A DNA stretch of 38,720 nt, from positions 1-38,720 of the forward strand of contig JANXEL010000091.1 of assembly GCA_025058535.1 (NCBI GenBank), read 5' to 3'. Origin of the DNA: Ignisphaera sp. (GTDB lineage: Archaea > Thermoproteota > Thermoprotei_A > Sulfolobales > Ignisphaeraceae). Positions within the stretch are counted from its first letter, which is position 1. Every line of letters starts with the position of its first letter. This document shows, one piece after another, positions 26,616 through 34,776 of the stretch. The notes beneath the pieces are model-generated. The model was not told the origin of the DNA, did no database searches, and was given only the letters and a program-made list of their open reading frames with translations. The position numbers and the translations under genes are program-made.

Positions 26616-27386
26616 ATGCTAATAAACCTAAACGCTGAGGAGGTGTTAAATATAGCACCGTTTATAGGGAAAAAATGTGAGATCTATGAACCACTACTTA
26701 TGGGTTCAAACACGAAGTTGTTTGGTCCAAGTAAGATTGGATCGAATACATACTTAGATGATAATGTTACCATAGGCTACCCCATTAGAAGCAAATTAAA
26801 GAATTCAATTAGAACAAAAACTAATCTATCATTAGATACGCTCCTAGATGAACTCAGTGAGGGAAGCTTTATAGGGGAAGAATGCATCATACGAAGAAGC
26901 TCTACAATATATGAACGAGTTAACATTGGCAAAGGTGTAGAATTGGGTCACAATGTAATTGTTAGGGAAGATACCATTATAGAGGACCACTCTAAAATTG
27001 GTACAGGTACCATAATTGACGGCGGCGTTCATATAGGGTCTGGCACAACCATTCAATCTAATGTATACATCCCTCCTAGAGTTGAAGTAGGGGCGCGTGT
27101 TTTTATAGCTCCACGTGTTACATTTACGAATGATAGGTATCCACCAAGTAGAAAAATTGTAAAAATTGTTGTAGAAGATGACGCTATTATAGGTGCGAAC
27201 AGCACTATTATTGCTGGAATAATCATAGGTAAGGGTGCAGTAATAGCAGCAGGTTCAGTTGTAACAAGAAGTGTTGAACCGTATACTGTGGTAGCAGGTA
27301 TTCCTGCAAAACCCATTATGAGTAGAGACGAGTATGAAAAACGTAAACAGATTTACGAATTAGAAACTCGTTTTCCTCTAAAATAG
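26616..27386 (+). CDS. Left-handed beta-helix (hexapeptide repeat) acyltransferase
   Basis: A 256-residue protein built of hexapeptide repeats ([IV]-G-X4), for example FIGEECIIRRSSTIYERVNI and later IGANSTIIAGIIIGKGAVIA, ending in the AGSVVTRSVEPYTVVAGIPA block typical of sugar O- or N-acetyltransferases such as WlbB/LpxA relatives. It would acetylate a nucleotide sugar or glycan using acetyl-CoA. The ATG at 26616 is chosen; a TTG at 26574 would add 14 residues. No other glycan gene is adjacent, so its pathway is unclear. It is divergent from ppdK. Confidence 0.88.
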   Translation: MLINLNAEEVLNIAPFIGKKCEIYEPLLMGSNTKLFGPSKIGSNTYLDDNVTIGYPIRSKLKNSIRTKTNLSLDTLLDELSEGSFIGEECIIRRSSTIYERVNIGKGVELGHNVIVREDTIIEDHSKIGTGTIIDGGVHIGSGTTIQSNVYIPPRVEVGARVFIAPRVTFTNDRYPPSRKIVKIVVEDDAIIGANSTIIAGIIIGKGAVIAAGSVVTRSVEPYTVVAGIPAKPIMSRDEYEKRKQIYELETRFPLK

Positions 27387-27435
27387 AATAAGTTGCAGAA
27401 GATTGTTACTATATGCACTTGTTATTACAGCTCAC

Positions 27436-27445
27436 ATTTTTAAAG
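27436..27445 (+). promoter_or_regulatory. Predicted TATA box of polB1
   Basis: ATTTTTAAAG, with expected transcription start near 27467 and a leader of about 45 bases to the ATG at 27513. The following GTAAAAGAAGAGCTTTTC could form a weak hairpin in the leader. Prediction only. Confidence 0.35.
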
Positions 27446-27512
27446 CTGTAAAAGAAGAGCTTTTCTACTAGGAAAGCACGCGTAGATATGCTACTCTACA
27501 GGTTTTAAAAAT

Positions 27513-30362
27513 ATGTCAAAAAATAGATCATTATTAGAATTTACAAAGAGTAAGAAAAGAAGTGGGATTTCTGGGCATGAAGTGCACTTAACATCTCCCT
27601 CCAGTCCTGAGGGAAAGCCGCGCTCTAGTGAGGAAATGAACGCTGCTTCCTCAGTTAAACCTTCAACTGAATTGATTAATAATGACTCTCCCACAGAGAT
27701 CCTTAAGGAAGTAGCTAATCAGGTTAGGAAACCTGCTGTGGATTCCGTACTTCCTAAGATTTACGAAACCTCCAACTTAAGAGTGGAAATCGCAGAAAAC
27801 ATCGATATAGAAAATCCACGCACAATTAAAATTAATGTAGCCCCTAATATTGCAGATAAAGTAGATAATGCATATTTAATGCAAGTCGACTACGACGGAG
27901 ATACTAAGAAGGCTGTTCTGATATTCTATAACACTAATACACACGAATTAATACACTGGTATGATAAGACAGGTCACAAACCCTATTTTCTAACAGATAT
28001 ACCACCCGACAAGGTAAATAGAATAAGTGAGATTACCAGGCACAGTTCTTTTGAATCAGTAGAAATCATAGAAAAATTCAACCCTCTTAATAGTACGAAG
28101 CGCTCCTTTACAAAGATTGTAACGAAGGATCCTGCTGCAGTTAGAACACTAAGGACAAGGGTGCCGATTGCCTGGGAGGCCAACATAAGGTATCATATAA
28201 ACTACATCTACGATAGGCAGCTGGTGCCTGGACTGCCTTATGCTGCTCACGCAGATAAGATTCTAGAGATGTACGATGTTAGTATTAAGGACCTAGAGGA
28301 AAATACTGTTAAGATGTTAGCTGTTTCTCCAGAATCCACCGAGATAGCTATTCATTTCTTAAAACTTTTCGAAACAAAGTGGTTTACACCGAAAAGAATT
28401 GCTATAGATATAGAGGTATACACACCATTTGAAGGGAGAATCCCCTCCCCGGATGCAGCTGAGTACCCCATAATATCCGTAGCGCTGGCCTCTAATGATA
28501 GCGTAAGGAAAACCTTGATCTTGTACAGAGAGAATCTGAGAATGTTGAAGGAGCTAATGTGCGATTCCGATATTGAAATATATGAAAGTGAATATAGTAT
28601 GATGCTAGATCTAATTTCTATTATCTCACAATACCCCATAGTGGTAACATTCAACGGTGACAATTTTGATATACGCTATCTATACGTTAGGATGCTTAAA
28701 CTTGGTATACCTAAAGAGTTGATAGGCATAAAAGTGAAAAAGGTGGTGAAAGGAGGTAAGATAGAATTCGAAGCTAAGTTCTCTCGAGCATTGCATATAG
28801 ATCTCTATAAATTCTTCAGTAATAAAGCCATCCAGGTATATGCTTTTGAGGGAAAGTATAAGGAGGTAAATCTAGATAGTGTTGCACAAGCTCTTTTAGG
28901 AATTGGCAAGGTGCAGTTGGATGAAGAGCTCGGCAAAATAGATTTATCAATGCTTGTTCACTATAACTTTCGAGATGCCGATGTGACACTCAAACTAACC
29001 ACGTTTTCAGATGAGCTGGTGTGGAAATTAATGTTATTGCTTATGCGTATAAGTAAGCTTGGTCTGGAAGATGTATGTAGGTCAACGGTTTCAGTGTGGA
29101 TTAAGAACCTATTTTATTGGGAACATAGACGCAGAGGCTATTTGATACCGAGGCAGGAAGATATCCAAAGTTTAAAGGGTAGAAAGGTCACGGAAGCTAC
29201 AATTAAGGGTAAAAAATATGCGGGAGCAATAGTTATAGAGCCTCCTCAAGGATTATTTTTTAATGTCGTAGTTCTAGATTTCGCCTCACTATACCCATCA
29301 ATAATGAAACAATGGAATTTGAGCTACGAAACTATAGATCCTAATGAAGAGAGCTGCAGTAATATGAGCAACATCATAGATGAGACTAATAATGTAATAC
29401 ACAGGGTGTGTCGAGATAGACCGGGCCTCACCGCTGAAATCGTCGGCATGCTTAGAGATTTTAGAGTTAAAATTTACAAGAAGAAAGCAAAGGATAAAAA
29501 CATCAATGAAATGCTGCGGAGCTGGTATGATACTGTTCAGAGAGCTATGAAGGTGTTCATTAATGCTGCTTATGGTGTATTTGGTGCAGATACCTTCCCA
29601 CTCTATGCTCCCTCCGTTGCAGAAAGTGTTACAGCACTCGGCAGGAGGATTATTACGTATACGATTAAGAGAGCTGAGGAGTTGGGCCTCAGAGTCCTCT
29701 ATGGTGATACCGATTCGCTGTTCATATGGAATCCTGAACAATCAAAATTAGAAGAATTAAAGAAGTGGGTTGAAGAGACGTTCGGCCTTGAACTTGAGAT
29801 GGATAAAAGATACAAATTTGTGGCTTTTGCATTGAAGAAAAACTATGTTGGTATCACTCCAAGTAATGAGGTTGACATAAAGGGTATGATGGGTAAAAAA
29901 AGGAATACGCCTGATTTCATAAAGACTCTATTTGTAGAAATTTTGAAGAAAATGACCTCTATAGAGGAACCTGAAGATGCATTTAAGATAATTAATAGCG
30001 TTAGAGATGATCTCGAAAAATACTATCTTCTACTCAAGTATAAGCTACTAACACTTGATGAAGTGGCCTTCCATATGGGTCTATCAAAACCTCTTTCTGA
30101 GTATAAAAAGACCACTCCGCAGCATGTCAAGGCAGCCTTAATGCTGCAAAGATATAATGTAAACATTTCACCAGGTGACGTGATAACATTTGTGAAGGTA
30201 AAGAGTAAGGATGGCGTCAAGCCTATACAGCTGGCTAAAATATCTGAAATAGATACACAGAAATACTTAGAAGCAATGGTATCAACTTTAGAGCAGCTTT
30301 TCACAGCACTAAACATATCATGGGAAGACATCACAGGTGGAGGGAGACTACCAAGTAGATAA
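27513..30362 (+). CDS. polB1: Family B DNA polymerase, PolB1 type
   Basis: Main crenarchaeal replicative polymerase with proofreading. The 949 residues carry a non-conserved, Ser/Glu-rich N-terminal extension of about 110 residues, then the uracil-sensing/N-terminal domain (LMQVDYDGD, TGHKPYFLTDIPPDKV), exonuclease motifs Exo I AIDIEVYTP (Asp299, Glu301), Exo II TFNGDNFD and Exo III YNFRDADVT, and polymerase motifs A LDFASLYPSI (about 588-597), B KVFINAAYGVFGA and C YGDTDS (about 730-735). The order and wording match Sulfolobus PolB1 (Dpo1) closely. The extension here is longer than in Sulfolobus. SLLEF near the N-terminus could be a degenerate PCNA-binding box, as Sulfolobus PolB1 has one at its start. 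Confidence 0.97.
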   Translation: MSKNRSLLEFTKSKKRSGISGHEVHLTSPSSPEGKPRSSEEMNAASSVKPSTELINNDSPTEILKEVANQVRKPAVDSVLPKIYETSNLRVEIAENIDIENPRTIKINVAPNIADKVDNAYLMQVDYDGDTKKAVLIFYNTNTHELIHWYDKTGHKPYFLTDIPPDKVNRISEITRHSSFESVEIIEKFNPLNSTKRSFTKIVTKDPAAVRTLRTRVPIAWEANIRYHINYIYDRQLVPGLPYAAHADKILEMYDVSIKDLEENTVKMLAVSPESTEIAIHFLKLFETKWFTPKRIAIDIEVYTPFEGRIPSPDAAEYPIISVALASNDSVRKTLILYRENLRMLKELMCDSDIEIYESEYSMMLDLISIISQYPIVVTFNGDNFDIRYLYVRMLKLGIPKELIGIKVKKVVKGGKIEFEAKFSRALHIDLYKFFSNKAIQVYAFEGKYKEVNLDSVAQALLGIGKVQLDEELGKIDLSMLVHYNFRDADVTLKLTTFSDELVWKLMLLLMRISKLGLEDVCRSTVSVWIKNLFYWEHRRRGYLIPRQEDIQSLKGRKVTEATIKGKKYAGAIVIEPPQGLFFNVVVLDFASLYPSIMKQWNLSYETIDPNEESCSNMSNIIDETNNVIHRVCRDRPGLTAEIVGMLRDFRVKIYKKKAKDKNINEMLRSWYDTVQRAMKVFINAAYGVFGADTFPLYAPSVAESVTALGRRIITYTIKRAEELGLRVLYGDTDSLFIWNPEQSKLEELKKWVEETFGLELEMDKRYKFVAFALKKNYVGITPSNEVDIKGMMGKKRNTPDFIKTLFVEILKKMTSIEEPEDAFKIINSVRDDLEKYYLLLKYKLLTLDEVAFHMGLSKPLSEYKKTTPQHVKAALMLQRYNVNISPGDVITFVKVKSKDGVKPIQLAKISEIDTQKYLEAMVSTLEQLFTALNISWEDITGGGRLPSR

Positions 30363-30470
30363 TCAGACGGGTTTTCTCATCATGTATGTTCAGCGCTTTT
30401 AACCTACATCATATCTCTATTCTCCATAATAATAGAGTTTTACATCCATAGCACACACGTCTATAGACCT

Positions 30471-30486
30471 TTATAACTGGTTATAA
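30471..30486. promoter_or_regulatory. Perfect inverted repeat over a TATA-like element
   Basis: TTATAAC-TG-GTTATAA is a perfect 16-base inverted repeat. Each arm looks like a TATA element, so it could start transcription either way or bind a dimeric regulator. The downstream membrane-protein gene starts at 30542, which fits a start of transcription near 30505. Confidence 0.5.
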
Positions 30487-30541
30487 GGCTCACTACTTTA
30501 ATACTAGCTTCCTAGCTTAATTAGAATCTTGGCTGAGACAA

Positions 30542-30787
30542 ATGGGTTTGGATGAACTAAATAGCGTGCTAAGCCATTTCACAATACTGTTTAAGAATAG
30601 CAGTGATCTTGCTAAGATGTTTGCCTGGATAGGGATGATACTCATTGCCATAGTACTAATTTACTATATCTCGGCAGGCCTAGTAAAGCTTACCAAGGCG
30701 TTCCTTGGGATGAAGGTCAAGTATGTAGGTTTAGTCCTCCTTACACTTGGAGCTGTATTCGTAACACTCTCAATTATAATACCATAG
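30542..30787 (+). CDS. Small membrane protein with two transmembrane helices
   Basis: An 81-residue protein I do not recognise. It has a short polar N-terminus, a first hydrophobic helix at about residues 24-46 (with IGMILIAIVLIYYIS), a basic connecting loop (KLTKAFLGMKVK), and a second helix at about 62-80 that ends near the C-terminus. There is no signal peptide cleavage site. The size and layout resemble small secretion accessory subunits (SecG/Sec-beta-like) or membrane-anchored regulators, but neither is supported by a motif. It has its own promoter-like palindrome upstream and sits between polB1 and an acidic-tailed protein. Confidence 0.75.
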   Translation: MGLDELNSVLSHFTILFKNSSDLAKMFAWIGMILIAIVLIYYISAGLVKLTKAFLGMKVKYVGLVLLTLGAVFVTLSIIIP

Positions 30788-30800
30788 TACGGACATCTAG

Positions 30801-30828
30801 TGTACATTTGTACAAAAAGTATATAAAG
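30801..30828 (+). promoter_or_regulatory. TATA promoter preceded by a TGTACA inverted repeat
   Basis: TGTACA-TT-TGTACA (30801-30814) is both an inverted and a direct repeat and ends four bases before the TATA-like GTATATAAAG (30819-30828) that would serve the gene at 30873. Its place next to the BRE is where archaeal repressors or activators often bind. The repeat is certain, the role inferred. Confidence 0.5.
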
Positions 30829-30872
30829 TAGTTTTTAATTAGAGCATAGCCAAGGAGCTTGGTGTTCATCTC

Positions 30873-31292
30873 ATGAAACTGCTTATAATAAGGGCAGAGA
30901 ATGGAGAAATAAAGGATAAACAAATAGCGGAGGGAGACTTTAACAACGTTCTAAAGAATGTAATATTAAAGACCCTTGAACTGTGGGACCCTGTAAAATC
31001 CGATTTAATAATTGTTAGGCATAAACAGGAGATAATTGTCAAGTTACCGATTAAACGAGGACAGTATGAAACGTATTCACAGTTTAACCTTAAGCGTAAG
31101 GGCGACAGTGCTTCTTTTGAAATTCCTGTCTATTTAATTAGTTTTGAGAATCAGTGGATTGATGATAATATCATAGATTCAAAGGTGTTCGTTGTGAGCC
31201 CCTATGTAGATGATTATGTTACTGACAAAATTGTAGAGTTAGCTAAAAACGTCACTTCACAGAAAGAAGAAGATGAGGAAACTGAGGAATAA
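30873..31292 (+). CDS. Small protein with acidic C-terminal tail
   Basis: A 139-residue protein of unknown function. The first 120 residues look like a compact alpha/beta domain (MKLLIIRAENGEI, a helix NVLKNVILKTLELWD, then several strands), and the end is a strongly acidic tail, KEEDEETEE. GGTG lies eight bases before the ATG. An acidic tail is also a feature of PBP1, the PolB1-binding protein of Sulfolobus, and this gene is close to polB1, so it is a candidate for that role; I cannot confirm homology from sequence alone. It has its own TATA box and a palindrome upstream. Confidence 0.75.
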   Translation: MKLLIIRAENGEIKDKQIAEGDFNNVLKNVILKTLELWDPVKSDLIIVRHKQEIIVKLPIKRGQYETYSQFNLKRKGDSASFEIPVYLISFENQWIDDNIIDSKVFVVSPYVDDYVTDKIVELAKNVTSQKEEDEETEE

Positions 31293-31323
31293 TAATTGAT
31301 TAACAGCCATTTGTTTGACCATC

Positions 31324-31644
31324 CTAATGTACTGGTAAACCCAGCGCTTCCTTAGCTATTCGTTTAGCTTTCTCTATGTCAAATTCCAGTGTTCTTTCAC
31401 TTATTGGTAGTTTAGTTAGTATAGGCTTTACTACATTATTATGCATTACAGCAAATAATTGTGGAAGCCACGCTAATCCAAATTCGTCCTTCTCGCCATA
31501 TGTATTAACGAACACATAGTCCTCCTCTAAAATTTCGAGTTCCATGTTTAATTCATTCGCGAGTTCCTTTGCTATATTTTCAAAGTACTTATGTTGAGGT
31601 AAATGTTTAGCTGTTACAAGTACTATCTTCTTTACATTGGACAT
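31324..31644 (-). CDS. Small thioredoxin-fold-like protein without cysteines
   Basis: A 106-residue protein. From the ATG at 31644 (GGTG seven to eight bases upstream) it reads KKIVLVTAKHLPQHKYFENI, then a helix and strand, a GLAWLPQLFAV segment with the proline placed like the cis-Pro of thioredoxins, and a C-terminal helix. This order fits a thioredoxin fold, yet there is no CXXC and no cysteine at all, so any function would be binding rather than redox. An upstream ATG at 31680 would add 12 residues including two cysteines but lacks a ribosome site. The fold call is tentative; the gene itself looks real. It lies downstream of the Drg GTPase on the same strand. Confidence 0.7.
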   Translation of the reverse strand: MSNVKKIVLVTAKHLPQHKYFENIAKELANELNMELEILEEDYVFVNTYGEKDEFGLAWLPQLFAVMHNNVVKPILTKLPISERTLEFDIEKAKRIAKEALGLPVH

Positions 31645-31728
31645 TATTGGGCACCAACTATAAGAATATGCAAAGCACATAATATAAGCTATAATGAATC
31701 GACCACTAATACCACTTAGACGAGCTAT

Positions 31729-32886
31729 CTATCTTTTAATATTTATTTCAACAGTATCCTTATCCTCCACAATGTGATCTAAGCCAACTTTTTGACCTGG
31801 ATACTTTGCTGATGGTCCCCATATCCTTGCATAACTGAACTTTTCTACAAATTCCCTATGTATAGCTTTAGCCACATCAAGCACTGTAGCACCCTTCCTC
31901 AATATGAGTGGTTTTAACGATGGTTTACCCGTGGGGGGTTTTGTATAGATTCTTATTACTCTAAGGGTTTGGAATAGTGTATAACCTACACTGCCAAGGC
32001 CAGTACCGCTTAAGGCTGAGGTCGCTATCAGAGGTATCTCATTGGGCAATGATCGTCTGAATTCATCTAAAAAATCTTGCGATTCTAGAAGATCTATTTT
32101 ATTTAGAATGACTATTGTTGGCTTGTATACTATGTTTTCATATATTGCCTTTTCAATTTCATCTAAACCCGCCTCGCCATACACCTTTATAACAGCATTA
32201 TATATTCTGTAGCTATTCATCAATTTAATAACCTCAGATTCGGGACACAGCAGTTTTCCGTAGTTCACAATCCTTATCCCCCCATCGTGTTTACGTTCAA
32301 TCTCCATATATCCACGAGGTTTAACAGTATGGATACCGTGTTCTGCGAGGAAATTGTTCACTTCTTTAAACTCACCAATAAAATTCCTAGATGCATCTAA
32401 AACTATAGCCAGTCCATCACAATTTCTCGCCAAACTTATGGTTCTAGTATTCCACGTACCACCCGTAGGCACTATTGAGGGAACTTCAACTAACTGAAAT
32501 TGTATATCTTCATAGTTTAACATACCGACAACAGGAATCTTCGTTGTATAAGGTATATCAGAGACAGTAACATTAACGCCGGTTAGTGCTTTTAGAAGGG
32601 CACTCTTACCGACCTTTGTGAAACCTATAATAGCTATCTGAGCAGCTCCTTCTTTTTCAATAAATATCGATGTTCCACTACCTGATTTCTTCTTTCCCCT
32701 CTCTTCTACTTCCTCTCTAAGTTCTGACATTCTTTTTCTAATCCATCTCACTAAGTTCTCAGTACCCTTATGTTTGGGAACAGCTGCGAGGAATTCTTGT
32801 AATGCTCTAAGTTTCTCCTCAGGGGTTTTTGCCTCCATATACTTAGCGAACTTTGCTTTTGCCTCTGCGGGGAGATTCGTAACCAT
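31729..32886 (-). CDS. Drg-family GTPase with TGS domain
   Basis: A 385-residue GTPase related to eukaryotic Drg and archaeal Rbg proteins, which bind ribosomes. Layout: N-terminal helical pair (1-70), G domain with G1 GFTKVGKS (88-95), G2 region DIPYTTKIPVVG, G4 NKID (262-265) and G5 TSALSG (289-294), then a C-terminal TGS domain (about 310-385) ending KYPGQKVGLDHIVEDKDTVE. The G3 motif normally reads DXPG; here it is VEVPS (133-137), lacking the conserved Asp and Gly. Other crenarchaeal relatives may share this, so I treat it as an intact gene with a divergent switch II. Confidence 0.9.
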   Translation of the reverse strand: MVTNLPAEAKAKFAKYMEAKTPEEKLRALQEFLAAVPKHKGTENLVRWIRKRMSELREEVEERGKKKSGSGTSIFIEKEGAAQIAIIGFTKVGKSALLKALTGVNVTVSDIPYTTKIPVVGMLNYEDIQFQLVEVPSIVPTGGTWNTRTISLARNCDGLAIVLDASRNFIGEFKEVNNFLAEHGIHTVKPRGYMEIERKHDGGIRIVNYGKLLCPESEVIKLMNSYRIYNAVIKVYGEAGLDEIEKAIYENIVYKPTIVILNKIDLLESQDFLDEFRRSLPNEIPLIATSALSGTGLGSVGYTLFQTLRVIRIYTKPPTGKPSLKPLILRKGATVLDVAKAIHREFVEKFSYARIWGPSAKYPGQKVGLDHIVEDKDTVEINIKR

Positions 32887-32956
32887 ACTATTTTTCTACC
32901 GAAAACCAAGTATCTAGCATAAGACTTTTTAGTTTTATATTAAGTAATTTAAATTA

Positions 32957-33016
32957 TGTGATGATGCCGAGGCGCTACTGACTATTATTGAGTGTGATGT
33001 TCGAATCCGTGCTGAT
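32957..33016 (+). ncRNA. Box C/D guide RNA
   Basis: All four boxes of an archaeal C/D sRNA occur in order: C box GTGATGA (32958-32964), 13-base guide, D' box CTGA (32978-32981), 12-base spacer, C' box GTGATGT (32994-33000, one mismatch), 11-base guide, D box CTGA (33012-33015). Guide lengths and spacing match the class, which directs 2'-O-methylation of rRNA or tRNA at the fifth base upstream of D or D'. By that rule both guides would target a G. TATA-like sequences are upstream (32923-32942). It lies between two minus-strand genes on the opposite strand. Targets are not identified. Confidence 0.75.
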
Positions 33017-33040
33017 TCTGAGCGCTATTGGATGCCAGAT

Positions 33041-34339
33041 CTAGCCTTTAGGCAACTCTGTATATTTCCCTGCGTATATTGACTCTGAAGCTAGATACTT
33101 TTCTATTCTAAGCAATTCATTGTATTTTGCAGTACGTTCACCTCTAGCGGGCGCTCCTGTCTTTATAAATGGTCCGTTAACTGCAACAGCTATGTGCGAT
33201 ATCGAGCTGTCTTCGCTTTCACCACTTCTATGGCTTATTATAGTTACTATTCCTTTTAGCTTGGCTAATTCTATGAAATCTATGGTTTCAGATAGTGTAC
33301 CAATCTGATTAGGCTTTACAATAACTCCTGATACTGAATTCATACTAAGTGCTTTTTTAAGCATCTCAGTGTTAGTTACGGTTAGGTCATCACCAACAAT
33401 TATTACTTTATCTCTAACCTCTCTTCTAAGCTCAGCATATGCTCTAAAGTCCCCTTCTTGAAATGGGTCTTCTATGCTTAGTATTGGAAACTCCGATACA
33501 AGTGCTTTCCAGTATTCCAACAATTCATCACGTTTTAGATCTTTGTCATCTATCCTATATACATCCTTACTCTCGATATAGAATTGTGAAGCTGCAGCAT
33601 CTAGCGAAATCTTAATCTGAGCCTCGTAGTCATATCCACAGTTCTTAATGGCCGTTAGTAATGACTCTATAGCTTCCCTCACGAGCCTCATTGGCGGCGC
33701 AAATCCTCCTTCATCCCCAACATTTATAGCTTGTGCTCCATATCTCTCCTTTAAAACGTTCTTTAATTCCTTATAAATTTCAACAGCAGCTCTCAGAGCT
33801 TCAGAGAAAGCGTCAAAACCTATGGGCACTATCATGAATTCCTGTATGGCTAACTTATTACCAGCATGCGCACCGCCGTTGATTATGTTTAGCATTGGTA
33901 TTGGGAGTGTACGTGCTCTTACTCCGCCTAAATACTGAAATAATGGTACTTTGGAGGTGTCCGCCGCTGCCTTAGCTACAGCAAGACTTGTTGCTATCAT
34001 AGCATTAGCTCCTAGTCTTTCCTTATTCTGTGTGCCATCTATCTGGATCATTATTTTATCTATCCCCCTCTGCCTTCTCGAATCAAGCCCCTGGATGGCA
34101 GGTGCTATAAAATTCACTACGTTGCTTACAGCCTTCTCTACACCCCTACCTTTATATCTTGACGAATTGGCATCTCTAAGCTCTAAAGCTTCGTATCTCC
34201 CTCTGGACGCACCTGCAGGTGCTATTGCTCTACCTACGCCGCCTCCAACCGTCTCCACTACAACTTCTACAGTTGGATCCCCTCTAGAATCTATTACTTG
34301 TAGAGAATCTACATATTTAATTACGTATGCATTAGACAT
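33041..34339 (-). CDS. eno: Enolase
   Basis: Converts 2-phosphoglycerate to PEP in glycolysis. The 432 residues give the enolase fold: N-terminal capping domain with IDSRGDPTVEVVVET and GASRGRYEALELRD (Arg-Gly instead of the usual Thr-Gly), then the barrel with NGGAHAGN, NVGDEGGFAPP, LSIEDPFQEGD (metal Glu and Asp), VGDDLTVTN, and the catalytic SHRSGESEDSSI block. It is complete, starting at the ATG at 34339. It is monocistronic in appearance; upstream is the divergent zinc-ribbon gene. Confidence 0.97.
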   Translation of the reverse strand: MSNAYVIKYVDSLQVIDSRGDPTVEVVVETVGGGVGRAIAPAGASRGRYEALELRDANSSRYKGRGVEKAVSNVVNFIAPAIQGLDSRRQRGIDKIMIQIDGTQNKERLGANAMIATSLAVAKAAADTSKVPLFQYLGGVRARTLPIPMLNIINGGAHAGNKLAIQEFMIVPIGFDAFSEALRAAVEIYKELKNVLKERYGAQAINVGDEGGFAPPMRLVREAIESLLTAIKNCGYDYEAQIKISLDAAASQFYIESKDVYRIDDKDLKRDELLEYWKALVSEFPILSIEDPFQEGDFRAYAELRREVRDKVIIVGDDLTVTNTEMLKKALSMNSVSGVIVKPNQIGTLSETIDFIELAKLKGIVTIISHRSGESEDSSISHIAVAVNGPFIKTGAPARGERTAKYNELLRIEKYLASESIYAGKYTELPKG

Positions 34340-34411
34340 TCGGACACCTTAAAAATGTGATAGGATCATGGTTTAAAAAGGTTTTGATCGTATTGGTTTG
34401 AGTAGATTAAA

Positions 34412-34420
34412 CTTATATAT
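34412..34420 (+). promoter_or_regulatory. Predicted TATA box of the zinc-ribbon/signal peptidase unit
   Basis: CTTATATAT lies about 38 bases before the ATG at 34455. Transcription would start near 34441-34446, downstream of an alternative start at 34398, so it supports the shorter protein. Confidence 0.5.
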
Positions 34421-34454
34421 CCTCAATCATAATAAGTGTATCAGTGTAAAAACT

Positions 34455-34775
34455 ATGCCCAGAAAGTCGCAAAAAAATCCCAATATATGCCCAAGATGCG
34501 GCACTGTTGTACCTTCGCCAAAAAGAACATGGCAGCTAGTTGCACCAATACCGGATAGCAGTGGTCGCATAACTGTAACCGTAATGGGAGCCTACGAATG
34601 TTCCTCCTGCAATTATAAGTGGCGAGCAGTTATATCCAAAATGAAGGTAGGCGGTGATAGTATAGAAATCGAAGGTTCAAAAGGTAAAGAGCTGAGGTTG
34701 GCTGATGAAGAAAAGGAGTCCCGCAAATCCACGGTCATAGAACTGGACCTTAGAGAAATTTTAGAGGAAGAGTGA
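34455..34775 (+). CDS. Zinc-ribbon protein
   Basis: A 106-residue protein with a zinc-ribbon-like pair of CX2C knuckles: CPRCG (Cys12, Cys15) and CSSCNYKW (Cys49, Cys52), separated by a beta-rich stretch (TWQLVAPIPD, RITVTVMGAYE). A basic N-terminus (MPRKSQK) and a charged C-terminus (ADEEKESRKS ... LREILEEE) flank it. It could be a small nucleic-acid-binding or transcription-elongation-like (Elf1-type) protein, but the spacing between knuckles is longer than in Elf1. The start is the ATG at 34455, consistent with the TATA box; an upstream GTG-type extension is unlikely. The signal peptidase gene follows one base after its stop. Confidence 0.82.
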   Translation: MPRKSQKNPNICPRCGTVVPSPKRTWQLVAPIPDSSGRITVTVMGAYECSSCNYKWRAVISKMKVGGDSIEIEGSKGKELRLADEEKESRKSTVIELDLREILEEE

Positions 34776-34776
34776 T

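Noticed and set aside
27426-27480. AAAAG/CTTTT hairpin as a terminator of the acyltransferase gene
   Set aside because: Stem of only five A/T-rich pairs with a loop, overlapping a better TATA element; not convincing.
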